Shown here piece by piece: positions 1-8,685 of a stretch of 64,000 nt of DNA. Both the position numbers and the translations under genes were made by a program. Location: positions 4,046,001 to 4,110,000 of the forward strand of contig NZ_LT907844.1 in assembly GCF_900215505.1 (NCBI RefSeq). The letters run 5' to 3'. How positions within the stretch are numbered: the stretch's first letter is position 1; the number at the start of each line of letters is the position of its first letter. The notes beneath the pieces were generated by a model that was not told the DNA's origin, did not search any database, and worked only from the letters and a program-made list of their open reading frames with translations. Origin of the DNA: Cohaesibacter sp. ES.047. Its GTDB lineage: Bacteria > Pseudomonadota > Alphaproteobacteria > Rhizobiales > Cohaesibacteraceae.

Positions 1-518
1 TTGATGTTCCTGCGAGCGGGTCGGCGGGGCGATATCTGTTCGACGCCTGGACTGCGTGGCCTTCAATGGGCGACGCAAGGGTCAATGGCCAGTTGGTGCA
101 TGGTCGGCGCGGGGATACGGATGTGGTCATCTGTGGTCTTGATGGCGCTCTGCCTACTGATGCCGAGCGTGATCAGGTGGCTGCTGCTGTCCGGCATGCC
201 TATCGGATGCCCGAGGCGGCCAGTGTGGCGGTCCTTAAAGCTACGCAACAGGCTTACGACGTTGACCTAAAGATTGTCGTTCCCGGTGTTGGTCCGGATC
301 CTGAGGTTGTCGTTGGGGAAGTGTTCGACCGCGTGCGTAAAGCTGCTCTGGCACGTGCGCTGATCGGTGGGCAGATTCCGACCGGGCTGCTGGCAGGGGC
401 CGCTTATGGCAGCAATGTACTGACTGTATTGGACAATGCTCCAGTGGTTATCGCGTCGAGTCCCTATTTGGTGCCGGTGCTTGGATCCATCACAATTAAG
501 TATGAGGTTGCAGAATGA
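1..518 (+). CDS. Baseplate assembly protein J (C-terminal part)
   Basis: The frame is open from base 3, upstream of the first ATG (66), so this is the 3' part of a gene that starts outside the window. The visible 171 residues have the Val/Gly-rich, beta-strand character of the C-terminal domain of P2 gpJ-like baseplate wedge proteins. The assignment rests mainly on context: the stop overlaps by 4 bases the start of a tail protein I gene, as J and I are coupled in P2-like phages. Its role would be to build the baseplate of a contractile tail. Confidence 0.75.
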   Translation, partial: DVPASGSAGRYLFDAWTAWPSMGDARVNGQLVHGRRGDTDVVICGLDGALPTDAERDQVAAAVRHAYRMPEAASVAVLKATQQAYDVDLKIVVPGVGPDPEVVVGEVFDRVRKAALARALIGGQIPTGLLAGAAYGSNVLTVLDNAPVVIASSPYLVPVLGSITIKYEVAE

Positions 519-1171
519 CCTCACTCCCCACGCGCACCAATGCTATGCCGTTCGAAAAAGCTATCACAGCTGGAATGTCCGATGATCTGCCGGTTGATTA
601 TGCAACTATTATGGATCCGTACCGGACACCAGCTGATTGGCTGCCGAGTTTGGCGGCGCACTATTCGGTCGATTTGTGGTTCTCTGATTGGCCGGAGGAT
701 CGCAAACGCGAGATGGTCGCGCAATGCGCTGGGCTGTCTGTCATTCATCCGGGTGAGCAGCTGGCAGAATTCAAGGGCACCTTCGAAGGTCTCAAGCGTT
801 ATCTGTGGTTTGTTGATGCTGAGATCGTCGATCGGATCGCCTATCCGTGCCGGTTCGTTCTGGGGCGGTCAAGCCCGTCCTTTACGCCTCTGCAATTCCC
901 GGCCTTCAAGGCGCGGTATCTGATCAGGGTGCTTGTTGTGCGCAAGGCGAACAGCTTTGTGCTGGGCCGTAGTGCATTGGGGCTGGCGGCGGCACGTCCG
1001 GTCGATTTGACACCCCTGCAGCGAGCCAAGAAAGCGGCACGCATTGCCAAGGCCGAACATGTCGAATATCTCGTCAATTTTTCATACAAGCGCCGCGCAA
1101 CCTTTGGGGATGCCTTGCCGCTTGATGGCTCTTACACGATCAGTCCTTTCCTTGATCGCGAACATTTGTAG
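515..1171 (+). CDS. Phage tail protein I (P2 gpI-like)
   Basis: 218 residues, starting with ATG inside the stop of the preceding J gene (ATGA overlap). The N-terminal half carries the gpI pattern: a short helix-rich start, a segment around residues 40-75 (DWLPSLAAHYSVDLW, DWPEDRKREMV), and a C-terminal region expected to contact the fibre. gpI works with gpJ at the baseplate rim. The J-I-fibre order matches P2-like tails. Confidence 0.85.
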   Translation: MTSLPTRTNAMPFEKAITAGMSDDLPVDYATIMDPYRTPADWLPSLAAHYSVDLWFSDWPEDRKREMVAQCAGLSVIHPGEQLAEFKGTFEGLKRYLWFVDAEIVDRIAYPCRFVLGRSSPSFTPLQFPAFKARYLIRVLVVRKANSFVLGRSALGLAAARPVDLTPLQRAKKAARIAKAEHVEYLVNFSYKRRATFGDALPLDGSYTISPFLDREHL

Positions 1172-1179
1172 GTTCACCC

Positions 1180-3441
1180 ATGGACATCATTAAATTCAAT
1201 GAGGCCGAGATCGTCGAGCCTGAAGACTTCACCGCGCTCAGCGAGAATGCGCGCGATGATTTCGACGAGAACGCCGCCAAGGCCCTAGGCTGGCCTGCGC
1301 ATTATAGCAGCTTCACGGTTAGTCAGGCGGCTGATGCGGACTCTGTGACCATCGGCATCGGGCGCTATTACAATGGCTCCGCGACTTATAATCATGTTGA
1401 GGCTGAGGATCTAAACCTTGAGGTCTACAAGCCTCTGGTGGCAAGCGACGGGCGATGGGTCGCCCTGCTGGCACGGGCCAATGAGGATACGATCAACAAA
1501 AACCGTCGTCTGGAGACGAGCGATGAGCCGCTCAATAGCTCAGAGCCAGTGACGCAGTCCGTTCCCAAGGTCATCACCCGAACGGCCAGCATCACCGTGC
1601 AGCTCGGCGAGATCAGCCCAACGGCGGTTAAGCCAACCATCGACGAAGATGATTGCTGCATAGCCTTTGTCTTGCTCAAGTCGACCGGCGTCGAGGATAT
1701 CGTCGCCAGCGAGGATGCACGGGTCAAATCTGTCTATGAGATCGAGATCCGCCTGCAAGCTGCAGAGGCAAATATCGCCAATATCAACAACAGTGTGACC
1801 ACCATAAAGACCGATGTTGCTGGCATCGCCCAGCAGATCGAAGATGGTCCGCCGCCCTGGCTGACGTATCAACTGGTGCGAGGGCAGGCGGAGATCCGCG
1901 AAGAGTTGGACATGCCAGACGAGGCCTTCAACTACAAGTCGGACTACGGATTGGTAAAGGATTTTTGGGATCTCGATCATCCTAATGCGAATTTTCGCAT
2001 TATGGAGGGGATCCGCTTTCCTTATGTGAATATGTCGAATGATCGCATCGAGCTGTTGGATGCAGCAAGCGATGACATCGTCATCTATGACAATAAGATT
2101 GTCATGCCTGCGCATGATCGCGTGGTGCGGTTCGAACTGCCCAAGGGCGGCAGTGAACAGAACCTTTCGAATACGACCTACTCTGTCCTGACGGCGATCG
2201 AGAAGACGGTCAGTTACGAGTCCATGCGCTATGGGGAGACCATTTCGGTCTGCTCCAACCAAGCGCAATGGCGTGCACTGCGGGGTCGGAACGTCGGCGA
2301 GTTGGTCTATATCAACGGGCAGGAATATACGATCACGAAAAAGGAAAAGCCCCATTCCGGCTATTATGGCTACAACCTGAAGCGCATCATCCGTTACACT
2401 GAGACCAAGACTTACACCGACTACATCACAACCGAGGTTGGCCTGACCGGGGCGATCTATGCGCAGACCTTCCCTTGCTCTCAATACGGGATCCTTCTGG
2501 GCGTCCAGTTGTATTTCACGCATGTGGGATCGACAGGCGATGTGACGCTCTGCCTGTGTGAGGTTCGGGTGGATGGCACGCCGGACTTTGAAAGCGTGTT
2601 GAAGACCGCGACGGTGGCTCATGTGGATCTCAGGGAGGGTTGGGTTGAGTTTGATCTGGGGGCTGTCGCGCAAGAGCCGGGCAATCGATACGGATGGTTT
2701 ACGGTCACAACCGGCAACCACTCGATTTCGATGACAACCGGAAACGCCTTTCCTGAGGGGACGAGTTTTGCCTCTACGGATGGTGTGTGGGCACAGGGCT
2801 CGAACGAGAACGATCTTTCTCATCGCCTGATCATGGCCGAGTTCAAGAACAATCGGACTGTTGTGCCGATGGAGCCGGTCAGCCTGGAGAACGGGATGAC
2901 CGAGATCCAGATGGCCTACGCTGCGGTGCAGACCGGGTCGGCTTCTCTCTCGTGGCAGGTCAAACCCGTTGGCACTGATGAGTGGATCGACATGGACGGG
3001 CGGGAAGACAATCCGCTCGCCACCAAACCGGTGCTTTGTGCCTATCAGGCGGTCCTTGTTGGCACGCCAGACAATGCGCCTTTCATCATTCTTGATGCCG
3101 ACGCGCGGATCATCTGCGGTCGGATGGGCACCGACATGGTCGCCATCACCGAGGATTACACATTCGAGGAGACCACTGACAGTGTCAGTCTTGTTGTCTA
3201 CATGGATGAGTTTGACGAGGTCCACCACACAGTCGCGCCCAAGCTGATTGTGGGTGGTTCGGTTATCGATGCGGACGCGATCGATTACAAGCCTGATCGC
3301 GAAAGCGACACCCGCGTCAAGGTGACGGCAAACTTCACGCTTGGCGCTGCCGTTACTACGCTCGCCGGGCGGATCGACGCAACGTCTGATAGCGACATCC
3401 TGTTGCCGTTCGGCGAAAGCATCCAGATCAACGCATTTTAG
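1180..3441 (+). CDS. Large tail fibre / baseplate-associated structural protein
   Basis: 753 residues. It begins 9 bases after gene I. Residues about 185-222 form a heptad-like helix (EIEIRLQAAEANIANINNS) that could trimerise. The rest looks like strings of beta-rich modules with many Gly, Thr and Asp. No enzymatic motif was recognised. Position directly after I, where P2-like phages keep fibre gene H, supports a receptor-binding or baseplate-linked structural role. The exact family is not identified. A long antisense frame inside it is considered spurious. Confidence 0.65.
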   Translation: MDIIKFNEAEIVEPEDFTALSENARDDFDENAAKALGWPAHYSSFTVSQAADADSVTIGIGRYYNGSATYNHVEAEDLNLEVYKPLVASDGRWVALLARANEDTINKNRRLETSDEPLNSSEPVTQSVPKVITRTASITVQLGEISPTAVKPTIDEDDCCIAFVLLKSTGVEDIVASEDARVKSVYEIEIRLQAAEANIANINNSVTTIKTDVAGIAQQIEDGPPPWLTYQLVRGQAEIREELDMPDEAFNYKSDYGLVKDFWDLDHPNANFRIMEGIRFPYVNMSNDRIELLDAASDDIVIYDNKIVMPAHDRVVRFELPKGGSEQNLSNTTYSVLTAIEKTVSYESMRYGETISVCSNQAQWRALRGRNVGELVYINGQEYTITKKEKPHSGYYGYNLKRIIRYTETKTYTDYITTEVGLTGAIYAQTFPCSQYGILLGVQLYFTHVGSTGDVTLCLCEVRVDGTPDFESVLKTATVAHVDLREGWVEFDLGAVAQEPGNRYGWFTVTTGNHSISMTTGNAFPEGTSFASTDGVWAQGSNENDLSHRLIMAEFKNNRTVVPMEPVSLENGMTEIQMAYAAVQTGSASLSWQVKPVGTDEWIDMDGREDNPLATKPVLCAYQAVLVGTPDNAPFIILDADARIICGRMGTDMVAITEDYTFEETTDSVSLVVYMDEFDEVHHTVAPKLIVGGSVIDADAIDYKPDRESDTRVKVTANFTLGAAVTTLAGRIDATSDSDILLPFGESIQINAF

Positions 3442-3452
3442 GAAGTATCGTC

Positions 3453-3653
3453 ATGGCTGAAACAAGCTACATCGACGAGGCGCGCTATCTGGTGCGCTTC
3501 AGCAAGAAAGTCGAGGCGGGGGTTTTTGTCTATCGCCCTCGCCAGACCAAGCTGGACATGAAAGGCTCGACGCTTAACGCGATCATCGCTCAGGGGGACG
3601 GCGACAAGATCAAAAGTGCTGAATTGATTGAAGCCAATAGCACCAAAGACTAA
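3453..3653 (+). CDS. Small phage protein between fibre genes
   Basis: 66 residues, ATG preceded by GGAAG at a normal distance, 11 bases after the large fibre gene and 11 bases before the next fibre gene. Charged, no signal peptide or membrane segment. Family not recognised. Co-directional tight packing supports a real gene, perhaps a structural adaptor or chaperone of the fibres. Confidence 0.6.
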   Translation: MAETSYIDEARYLVRFSKKVEAGVFVYRPRQTKLDMKGSTLNAIIAQGDGDKIKSAELIEANSTKD

Positions 3654-3664
3654 GGGGATCCATC

Positions 3665-4819
3665 ATGACTCTGCAGGATGCAATCAACACGGTCAATGGG
3701 ATTGACGGCGACACCCACCTTACGGGGCAACTCTATCAGGACATCTTTGGTCCGGTGTTTTCGTCGCTTCAGACCTGTCTTGACAAGGTGGCTGATTTTG
3801 AGGCGCTGGAGGCGTCTGGCGTGTCGGCGGCCCTGCAGAACATCACGGACACGATCGCGCCACAGCTGGCCAACGAACAAGCCAAACTGACAGAGCTGGT
3901 TGCCGATATCAATCTCGCCAAGGATCAATTGCTCACGATCCAGCAGGGCGGGATCTCGGCGACGAATGTGGGCATTCCGGACGGATCCGGTGTCGAGGCG
4001 GAGACACTCGATGCGGCCATATTGGAACTGTCTCAGGCGCTCGGTGCAGCAGCGGCGGCTATTGCTGATCGCTACACAAAGGAAGCGGCTGATAACCTCT
4101 TTCTAAGTCAAGAGGCTGCGGCGGATCAATATCTGGACTTTGCCAACGCCCAAGCGCTGACTGAGGCCCAGAAGGGGCAGGCACAGGCGAACATCGGGCT
4201 AGGCGGAGGCTGGAACTGGATTATCAACGGTGACTTCACGGTCAACCGGCGCGGCGGCACTCGCAATCCGGGGATAGGCGTTTATGGCTATGACCGATGG
4301 AAAGGCCATGCCGACGGCTTGGAGCAGATGATCGAAAGCCTGCCAGCCGGTGACTACACACTGACATGGACCGGTGGTGGCACGGGAACAATTGGCGGCG
4401 TGACGGCGGCAAGTCCGATCTACGTCACCGGGCTTTCTGGTGGCCAGACGTCTGTCGTTGTTCCGTCCGATGCGGCACGGGTTTCTGTCTGCAAGGGCGA
4501 CTGCCGGGCGATGACTTATGATTATGATTGTAGATCTTATCAAGCTGAAGCTGAGCTTTGCCGAAGATACTATGAAAAACTAACGGTTTTTTTCATAGGG
4601 AACGTTGTTTCGAATGGGTTTGTAGGAAGCCATGTAACATATCCAACGAAGAAAAGAGTTATACCAGCAGTCAGTGTAATGTCGGTGCTAGAGAGCCAAA
4701 ACATCGGCGCAATAAACTTTGGTCCGATCACAGATGCAAGTCTTAGGGTGTATACAAATGTACCTTCTGATGGAGATAGTTACTACTCAGCAATAGTAGA
4801 ACTGGATGCGGAGATTTAA
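3665..4819 (+). CDS. Tail fibre protein with exchangeable tip
   Basis: 384 residues. The N-terminal ~170 residues are helical, with a collagen-free shaft-like stretch. From about residue 178 the pattern WNWIINGDFTVNRRGG followed by YGYDRWKG is typical of the receptor-binding C-terminal part of many phage fibres. The last ~90 codons (about 4,540-4,818) are clearly more AT-rich than the rest of the gene, which suggests a swapped receptor-binding tip. Receptor unknown. It is followed by a DUF4376-type gene, a common fibre neighbour. Confidence 0.7.
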   Translation: MTLQDAINTVNGIDGDTHLTGQLYQDIFGPVFSSLQTCLDKVADFEALEASGVSAALQNITDTIAPQLANEQAKLTELVADINLAKDQLLTIQQGGISATNVGIPDGSGVEAETLDAAILELSQALGAAAAAIADRYTKEAADNLFLSQEAAADQYLDFANAQALTEAQKGQAQANIGLGGGWNWIINGDFTVNRRGGTRNPGIGVYGYDRWKGHADGLEQMIESLPAGDYTLTWTGGGTGTIGGVTAASPIYVTGLSGGQTSVVVPSDAARVSVCKGDCRAMTYDYDCRSYQAEAELCRRYYEKLTVFFIGNVVSNGFVGSHVTYPTKKRVIPAVSVMSVLESQNIGAINFGPITDASLRVYTNVPSDGDSYYSAIVELDAEI

Positions 4820-4822
4820 AAA

Positions 4823-5338
4823 ATGCCGGTCGAAAGTGCAAAATATCTTCAAGATGGTTCGATCAATGCGGTCATTGACGGGCGAGTTTTGACCGTGCCT
4901 GATCATCCAACCAATAGGCACCGCCAAATTCTTTCTGAATGGGAGGCTGATGGCGGTATTATTGCTCCTAATACCGCCCAAGCAACCACCGGTAATGACG
5001 TCAATGCCGAGAGGTCGCGGCGGATCGAGTCCGGGTGCAGTGTTTCTGTTACTGGCGTTGTTGATCCAATCCCTTTGCAGGGGCGTCCGCAAGATCAGAC
5101 CAATCTTTTGGGTTTGGTGACAGGCGCTCAGCTCCATATCGCTTCTGGGGACACCACGACTATTACATTTCGGGATGCCGACAACGTCGATCATGATTTG
5201 ACACCATCTCAAGTCCTTGAGCTTTGGCAGGGTGGGGCGACTTTCATCTCTGCCGTGATGCAGGCGTCTTGGGATCTCAAGGCCGCAACGCCGATCCCGT
5301 CCGACTACACCGACGACGCCTATTGGCCGGTGCCGTAG
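4823..5338 (+). CDS. DUF4376-type phage protein (fibre-associated)
   Basis: 171 residues, starting 3 bases after the fibre gene. The second half (from about residue 57, VNAERSRRIESGCSV through LTPSQVLELW) has the DUF4376 pattern, found in tail-fibre-linked or fibre-assembly proteins. Not membrane-associated. It is followed by a strong Rho-independent terminator at 5371-5401, so it ends a transcription unit. Confidence 0.65.
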   Translation: MPVESAKYLQDGSINAVIDGRVLTVPDHPTNRHRQILSEWEADGGIIAPNTAQATTGNDVNAERSRRIESGCSVSVTGVVDPIPLQGRPQDQTNLLGLVTGAQLHIASGDTTTITFRDADNVDHDLTPSQVLELWQGGATFISAVMQASWDLKAATPIPSDYTDDAYWPVP

Positions 5339-5357
5339 GTAAAACCAAACCCAAATC

Positions 5358-5400
5358 CAAAACCGAACCACCCGCCACGGCTGCCGTGAGCGGGATTTTT
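5358..5400 (+). repeat. 43-bp direct repeat, copy 1 (contains terminator)
   Basis: Bases 5358-5400 and 6261-6303 are identical over 43 bp. The repeat includes an A/C-rich leader and the terminator hairpin with its T-run. The pair exactly brackets the membrane-protein gene at 5418-6236, as expected for a cargo cassette inserted or exchanged by recombination between the repeats. Confidence 0.9.
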
Positions 5401-5401
5401 T
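5371..5401 (+). terminator. Rho-independent terminator, copy 1
   Basis: CCCGC-CACGG ... CCGTGAGCGGG hairpin (5371-5394) followed by A and six Ts. It closes the fibre operon. The same hairpin, with identical flanks, recurs at 6274-6303. Confidence 0.85.
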
Positions 5402-5417
5402 GTAAGGAATGCTTCTT

Positions 5418-6236
5418 ATGTCTAAACCAGAAGTAGACCTATCGACTCTACACGACTTTCCAACCAAGATGGAGCTGATAGCAATCCTTCATTTGCCATC
5501 GGATTGGTTCTGGTCGGATATGAAAAAAGCATACGCAAACTTGTTGGATGATCTAAGGGGCGCTGTGCTTATGTTCGGCGGCGCAGCTGGTGGCGCAGTT
5601 TTAATGAAGTATCTTTTGCCAAGCTCAGTCACCATCGGCTTAGGCTTTCTAGCTGGGGCAACGGTAGGAGCTGTGTTGACATTTCGAACAAAGTTTTCGC
5701 AAATGAAGCTATCTGGTTTGGGACTTGATCTTCAATTTAAACTGGAAGCTGTTGCCAAGGATGCTGCGCAGGCCAAGGCTTTGGCTCAGCTCTTGGCAGA
5801 GATTGCTATCGATATCGGAAATAGGTCGCGCGGCGTGCTTGGTGGCGGTTCGCTCTCTCAGAATGACCGGGTCAGAAAAATGTTGGCTGAGCGTCTCAAA
5901 GAACTCGGCTTTGACAAAAAAGAGGCATCTGATTTTGCCAAATTTGATGATCCAAATATCGCTGGCAGGATCATCCAGTCGATGGTTTTGAAGGCTGTCG
6001 AAAAAACTGAGAGGCTCGAAAAAGAACAATTTAATCAACTGGTGTTGCATTTGCTTGGCAAGGATGCCCCGCGCGAGCCTGACGCAATTGCAGAAGCACT
6101 TGGACCAGACTTGTTGAAAGATACAACGGTCAAAGCTGCTGTTGACTTTTATCGGCAGTGGCATGCCGATGAGGCAAAGCTCTACTTTGTTGTCAATAAC
6201 CTTGGCCGTTTTCATGAGGCTGAGAAGACCGAGTAA
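5418..6236 (+). CDS. Predicted membrane cargo (moron) protein of unknown function
   Basis: 272 residues from ATG 5418, chosen because AAGGA (5404-5408) lies 9 bases upstream; the ATG at 5409 is too close to it. Residues about 45-80 form two hydrophobic helices rich in Gly/Ala (LMFGGAAGGAVLMKYLL and IGLGFLAGATVGAVLTF). The remaining ~190 residues are a soluble, mostly helical domain. No family recognised. It lies between fibre and sheath genes, where P2-like phages carry no required gene, is AT-richer than its neighbours, and is flanked by duplicated terminators. A lysogenic-conversion role such as superinfection exclusion or anti-phage defence is an inference from context only. Confidence 0.75.
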   Translation: MSKPEVDLSTLHDFPTKMELIAILHLPSDWFWSDMKKAYANLLDDLRGAVLMFGGAAGGAVLMKYLLPSSVTIGLGFLAGATVGAVLTFRTKFSQMKLSGLGLDLQFKLEAVAKDAAQAKALAQLLAEIAIDIGNRSRGVLGGGSLSQNDRVRKMLAERLKELGFDKKEASDFAKFDDPNIAGRIIQSMVLKAVEKTERLEKEQFNQLVLHLLGKDAPREPDAIAEALGPDLLKDTTVKAAVDFYRQWHADEAKLYFVVNNLGRFHEAEKTE

Positions 6237-6260
6237 ACGCCGGATAGTCAATCCCACAAT

Positions 6261-6303
6261 CAAAACCGAACCACCCGCCACGGCTGCCGTGAGCGGGATT
6301 TTT
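6261..6303 (+). repeat. 43-bp direct repeat, copy 2 (contains terminator)
   Basis: Identical to 5358-5400; right boundary of the putative cargo cassette. Confidence 0.9.
6274..6303 (+). terminator. Rho-independent terminator, copy 2
   Basis: Same hairpin as at 5371-5394, followed by A and five Ts. It ends the transcript of the membrane-protein gene and separates it from the sheath operon. Confidence 0.85.
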
Positions 6304-6358
6304 AATGATGGTCGCTCTCGCGCATTGCGGTGCAATGAGCTGACGCTGGCTATCGATT

Positions 6359-6381
6359 TCGGCGCATTCGCGCCTTGTCTT
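6359..6381 (+). promoter_or_regulatory. Conserved 23-bp leader hairpin, copy 1 (before tail sheath)
   Basis: A 23-bp segment with a GGCGC-ATTC-GCGCC hairpin and TTGTCTT tail sits 15 bases before the sheath ATG. The same 23 bp lie just before the holin gene at 17694-17716, in both cases followed by a short spacer and the start codon. It could be a terminator-like attenuator, a late-gene regulatory element or an RNA-processing site; which one cannot be told from sequence. Confidence 0.55.
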
Positions 6382-6396
6382 TTATGAGGTAACCCA

Positions 6397-7665
6397 ATGG
6401 GAAAACCAACTGTAGGCGCGACGGCCATTTATGACACCAGCCAGACGGTTCAGATCGTCAAAGATATGGACATGTCCATTCCGGGTGTTCTGGGCACTTC
6501 GCCAAACAAGGCGAGCGGTGTTGAATATAACCGCTGTTACACCGTCTCCACTGCTGACCGCGATTTGCTTGAGAGGTTTGGTGAGGGTGATGTCCTTGAT
6601 CAAATCCAAAGCATCGCTGCCGGTCTGACCGAGGATGTTTCTGCCACCAATGTGACGGTTGTCATTGCGCCGGAAAGTGAAAACGCCGACGAGGCGACAA
6701 AGCATGCCGAGACCATTGCCAATCTGGCGGGGTCATCAGCTGATGGCTCTGGCGCCTACGCCTTCACGATGGCAGCAGCGCACCGCGCCAAGACGGCCCG
6801 CATCAAGACCATTGCTGGTCTCTATGATGCGGACGTTACCAATGGGGCCAATCTCATCATCAACAACCTCGACGAGGTCAACGCCTTCGATTTTGGCTTC
6901 ACCTTTGTCAACGGCACCAACACTGACGAGACGGACGCGCTTGCGGCACGTGCGCTTTATGACATGGTCAACGCTCACATGATCGAGACCCATGTCCTCG
7001 ACGTGGATAGTTCTGGCAATCCCGTGACGCGCGGCGCGTCCGGCTATATTGCCGGACTCCAGATTGGCGTTGACTTCAAGCATGACGGCGTCCCCAGTCA
7101 TGTGGCTGGAGGGCGTACCATCAGGTGTTCAGGACCGGCTCGCGAAATCGCCTACAATGATTTCAGCGACGCCTGCGAAGGCCAGCGCCTGCTTGCGCAG
7201 GGCCTCGGCATCCTAACGCTTGGCAACGGCCTTGATGACAACGCCACCGGCGATGGCGGCACCATGTATCGCGGTGCGCATTCCATGTCGAATGACAGCC
7301 AGCTGAAATTTTACAACAAAGCGCGCATGAAAAGCTATGTGTTGCTGACGTTGGCCCGCTATTACGCTGAGCACAATCTGATCAACAACACCGACTATGC
7401 GGTGTTCAAAAACATGATCACCGGTGCCCAGGGTTGGCTGAATGAGCTGGCAGATGAGCGGCATATCTACACCGCTCCGCATATCGATTTCATCCCGAAT
7501 AGCGGGTCGGTTGATGACTGGCGCGAGGGCGTTCTCAAGCTGTCTGGTGGTGTGGAATTCCGCTCGCCACTGATGCGCACAGATCAGGCCCTCGCGCCGG
7601 ATATCGCTGGCATCGAAATCGAGATCGCTCAGCTTGAAGCTTTCGCTAAAAACTTGACCGCATAA
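6397..7665 (+). CDS. Contractile tail sheath protein (P2 FI-like)
   Basis: 422 residues, about the size of P2-type sheath subunits (~390-400). It has the N-terminal strand plus insertion domain and a C-terminal region (FKNMITGAQGWLNELADER, then GVEFRSPLMRTDQALAPDI) typical of sheath proteins, which polymerise around the tube and contract on infection. SD GAGGT lies just upstream of the ATG. It starts the sheath-tube-E operon. Confidence 0.9.
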   Translation: MGKPTVGATAIYDTSQTVQIVKDMDMSIPGVLGTSPNKASGVEYNRCYTVSTADRDLLERFGEGDVLDQIQSIAAGLTEDVSATNVTVVIAPESENADEATKHAETIANLAGSSADGSGAYAFTMAAAHRAKTARIKTIAGLYDADVTNGANLIINNLDEVNAFDFGFTFVNGTNTDETDALAARALYDMVNAHMIETHVLDVDSSGNPVTRGASGYIAGLQIGVDFKHDGVPSHVAGGRTIRCSGPAREIAYNDFSDACEGQRLLAQGLGILTLGNGLDDNATGDGGTMYRGAHSMSNDSQLKFYNKARMKSYVLLTLARYYAEHNLINNTDYAVFKNMITGAQGWLNELADERHIYTAPHIDFIPNSGSVDDWREGVLKLSGGVEFRSPLMRTDQALAPDIAGIEIEIAQLEAFAKNLTA

Positions 7666-7675
7666 GGAGCGCCTG

Positions 7676-8191
7676 ATGGCCTACCATGATATCAAGACCT
7701 TGCAGGATGTTTCCGCACTTTGCGATTTATTTCCTGATGAGGTCATCCGCCTCGAGATTGCAGAACTTGGCCTGCCTAATCTTGAGGCTGATTTCGAGGA
7801 TTTCGAAAGCGCCGGCATGTCCGGGCATACGTTGCAAATCGGGACCGGTCGGCTGCAGGCCGTAGAGCCAACGCTCAAGCTGGTCGGCAATCTTGACCAG
7901 CTGTATAAGGCATTTCTGACCGCCGCCAACTGGACCATCAATGGGGTGGTGGTCAACGCCAACACCGGTGAAAAAACGGGCTACAAAATGACCTATAAAG
8001 GTCAGTTGGCCAAAATCTCGCCAGAGGCGAGGAGCGGCAAAAGCCTGCATCATCACGAATATGCATTCCGGGGTGTCATGTCTTATGCGATCTCATCGAA
8101 TGGCCAGCAGCTTTACGCCTGGACTGTCAAGGGCGGCATGAAGATCGCAGGTGTTGACGTGGATGCCGAAAATCGGGCAATCCTCGGATAA
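7676..8191 (+). CDS. Major tail tube protein (P2 FII-like)
   Basis: 171 residues, matching the tube protein family in length. Visible features: acidic N-terminal segment, EPTLKLVGNLDQLYKAF, and a beta-rich C-terminus with GGMKIAGVDVDAENRAILG. Forms the inner tube. It begins 10 bases after the sheath gene. Confidence 0.9.
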   Translation: MAYHDIKTLQDVSALCDLFPDEVIRLEIAELGLPNLEADFEDFESAGMSGHTLQIGTGRLQAVEPTLKLVGNLDQLYKAFLTAANWTINGVVVNANTGEKTGYKMTYKGQLAKISPEARSGKSLHHHEYAFRGVMSYAISSNGQQLYAWTVKGGMKIAGVDVDAENRAILG

Positions 8192-8202
8192 GGGAACTAT
8201 TC

Positions 8203-8685
8203 ATGTCAAATGAAATGAAAACAGCAACAACCAAGGATAAGATCCTTGATCTACTGGAGGGCGGTGACGCCTTCCTCTCTCTCCCAGACCTTGAGGCCAT
8301 CAAGCTGGTGCTCGACAGCAGGATTGACCAGCTCAAGCCGGAGCCAAAGGTTGAGGACTATTGGAAAGAGACCGAGGTGCCAATCGACTTTGAGTGGGTC
8401 GTCGACGGCAAGGTCGTTAAATCGGTCAAGCTCAAGACGCCAACTGGTCGCGAAAGCAGCTGGTTTGCCACTCAGCTCATTGTCGATGAAGGTGGCCGGG
8501 CTGTTGTTTCTGGTGAAAAGACCCTTATAGATTTGCGTGCGGAATGTGCGGTCAAGATCAGCGGATACTCGCTCGATCAGATCTATGATCTGCAAGGGCC
8601 TGATTTCGACCGGGTGTGCGAGGCGGCGTTTAATTTTTTTACAGATCCAGCCGAGCTGATGATCTGGCAGGGCGTGACGACCTGA
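8203..8685 (+). CDS. Tail assembly chaperone E (zero-frame product)
   Basis: 160 residues, 11 bases after the tube gene, the place of P2 gene E. Contains YSLDQIYDLQGPDFDRVCEAAFNFF near the C-terminus. The zero-frame product ends at TGA 8683-8685. A T7 slippery run just before the end allows an extended E-E' product. It is expected to chaperone the tape-measure protein during tail assembly. Confidence 0.85.
   Translation: MSNEMKTATTKDKILDLLEGGDAFLSLPDLEAIKLVLDSRIDQLKPEPKVEDYWKETEVPIDFEWVVDGKVVKSVKLKTPTGRESSWFATQLIVDEGGRAVVSGEKTLIDLRAECAVKISGYSLDQIYDLQGPDFDRVCEAAFNFFTDPAELMIWQGVTT

Noticed and set aside
1540-3228. Long open frame (562 codons) on the minus strand inside the large fibre gene
   Set aside because: Entirely antisense to a well-packed phage gene, no family character, no ribosome site; explained by codon bias of the sense gene.
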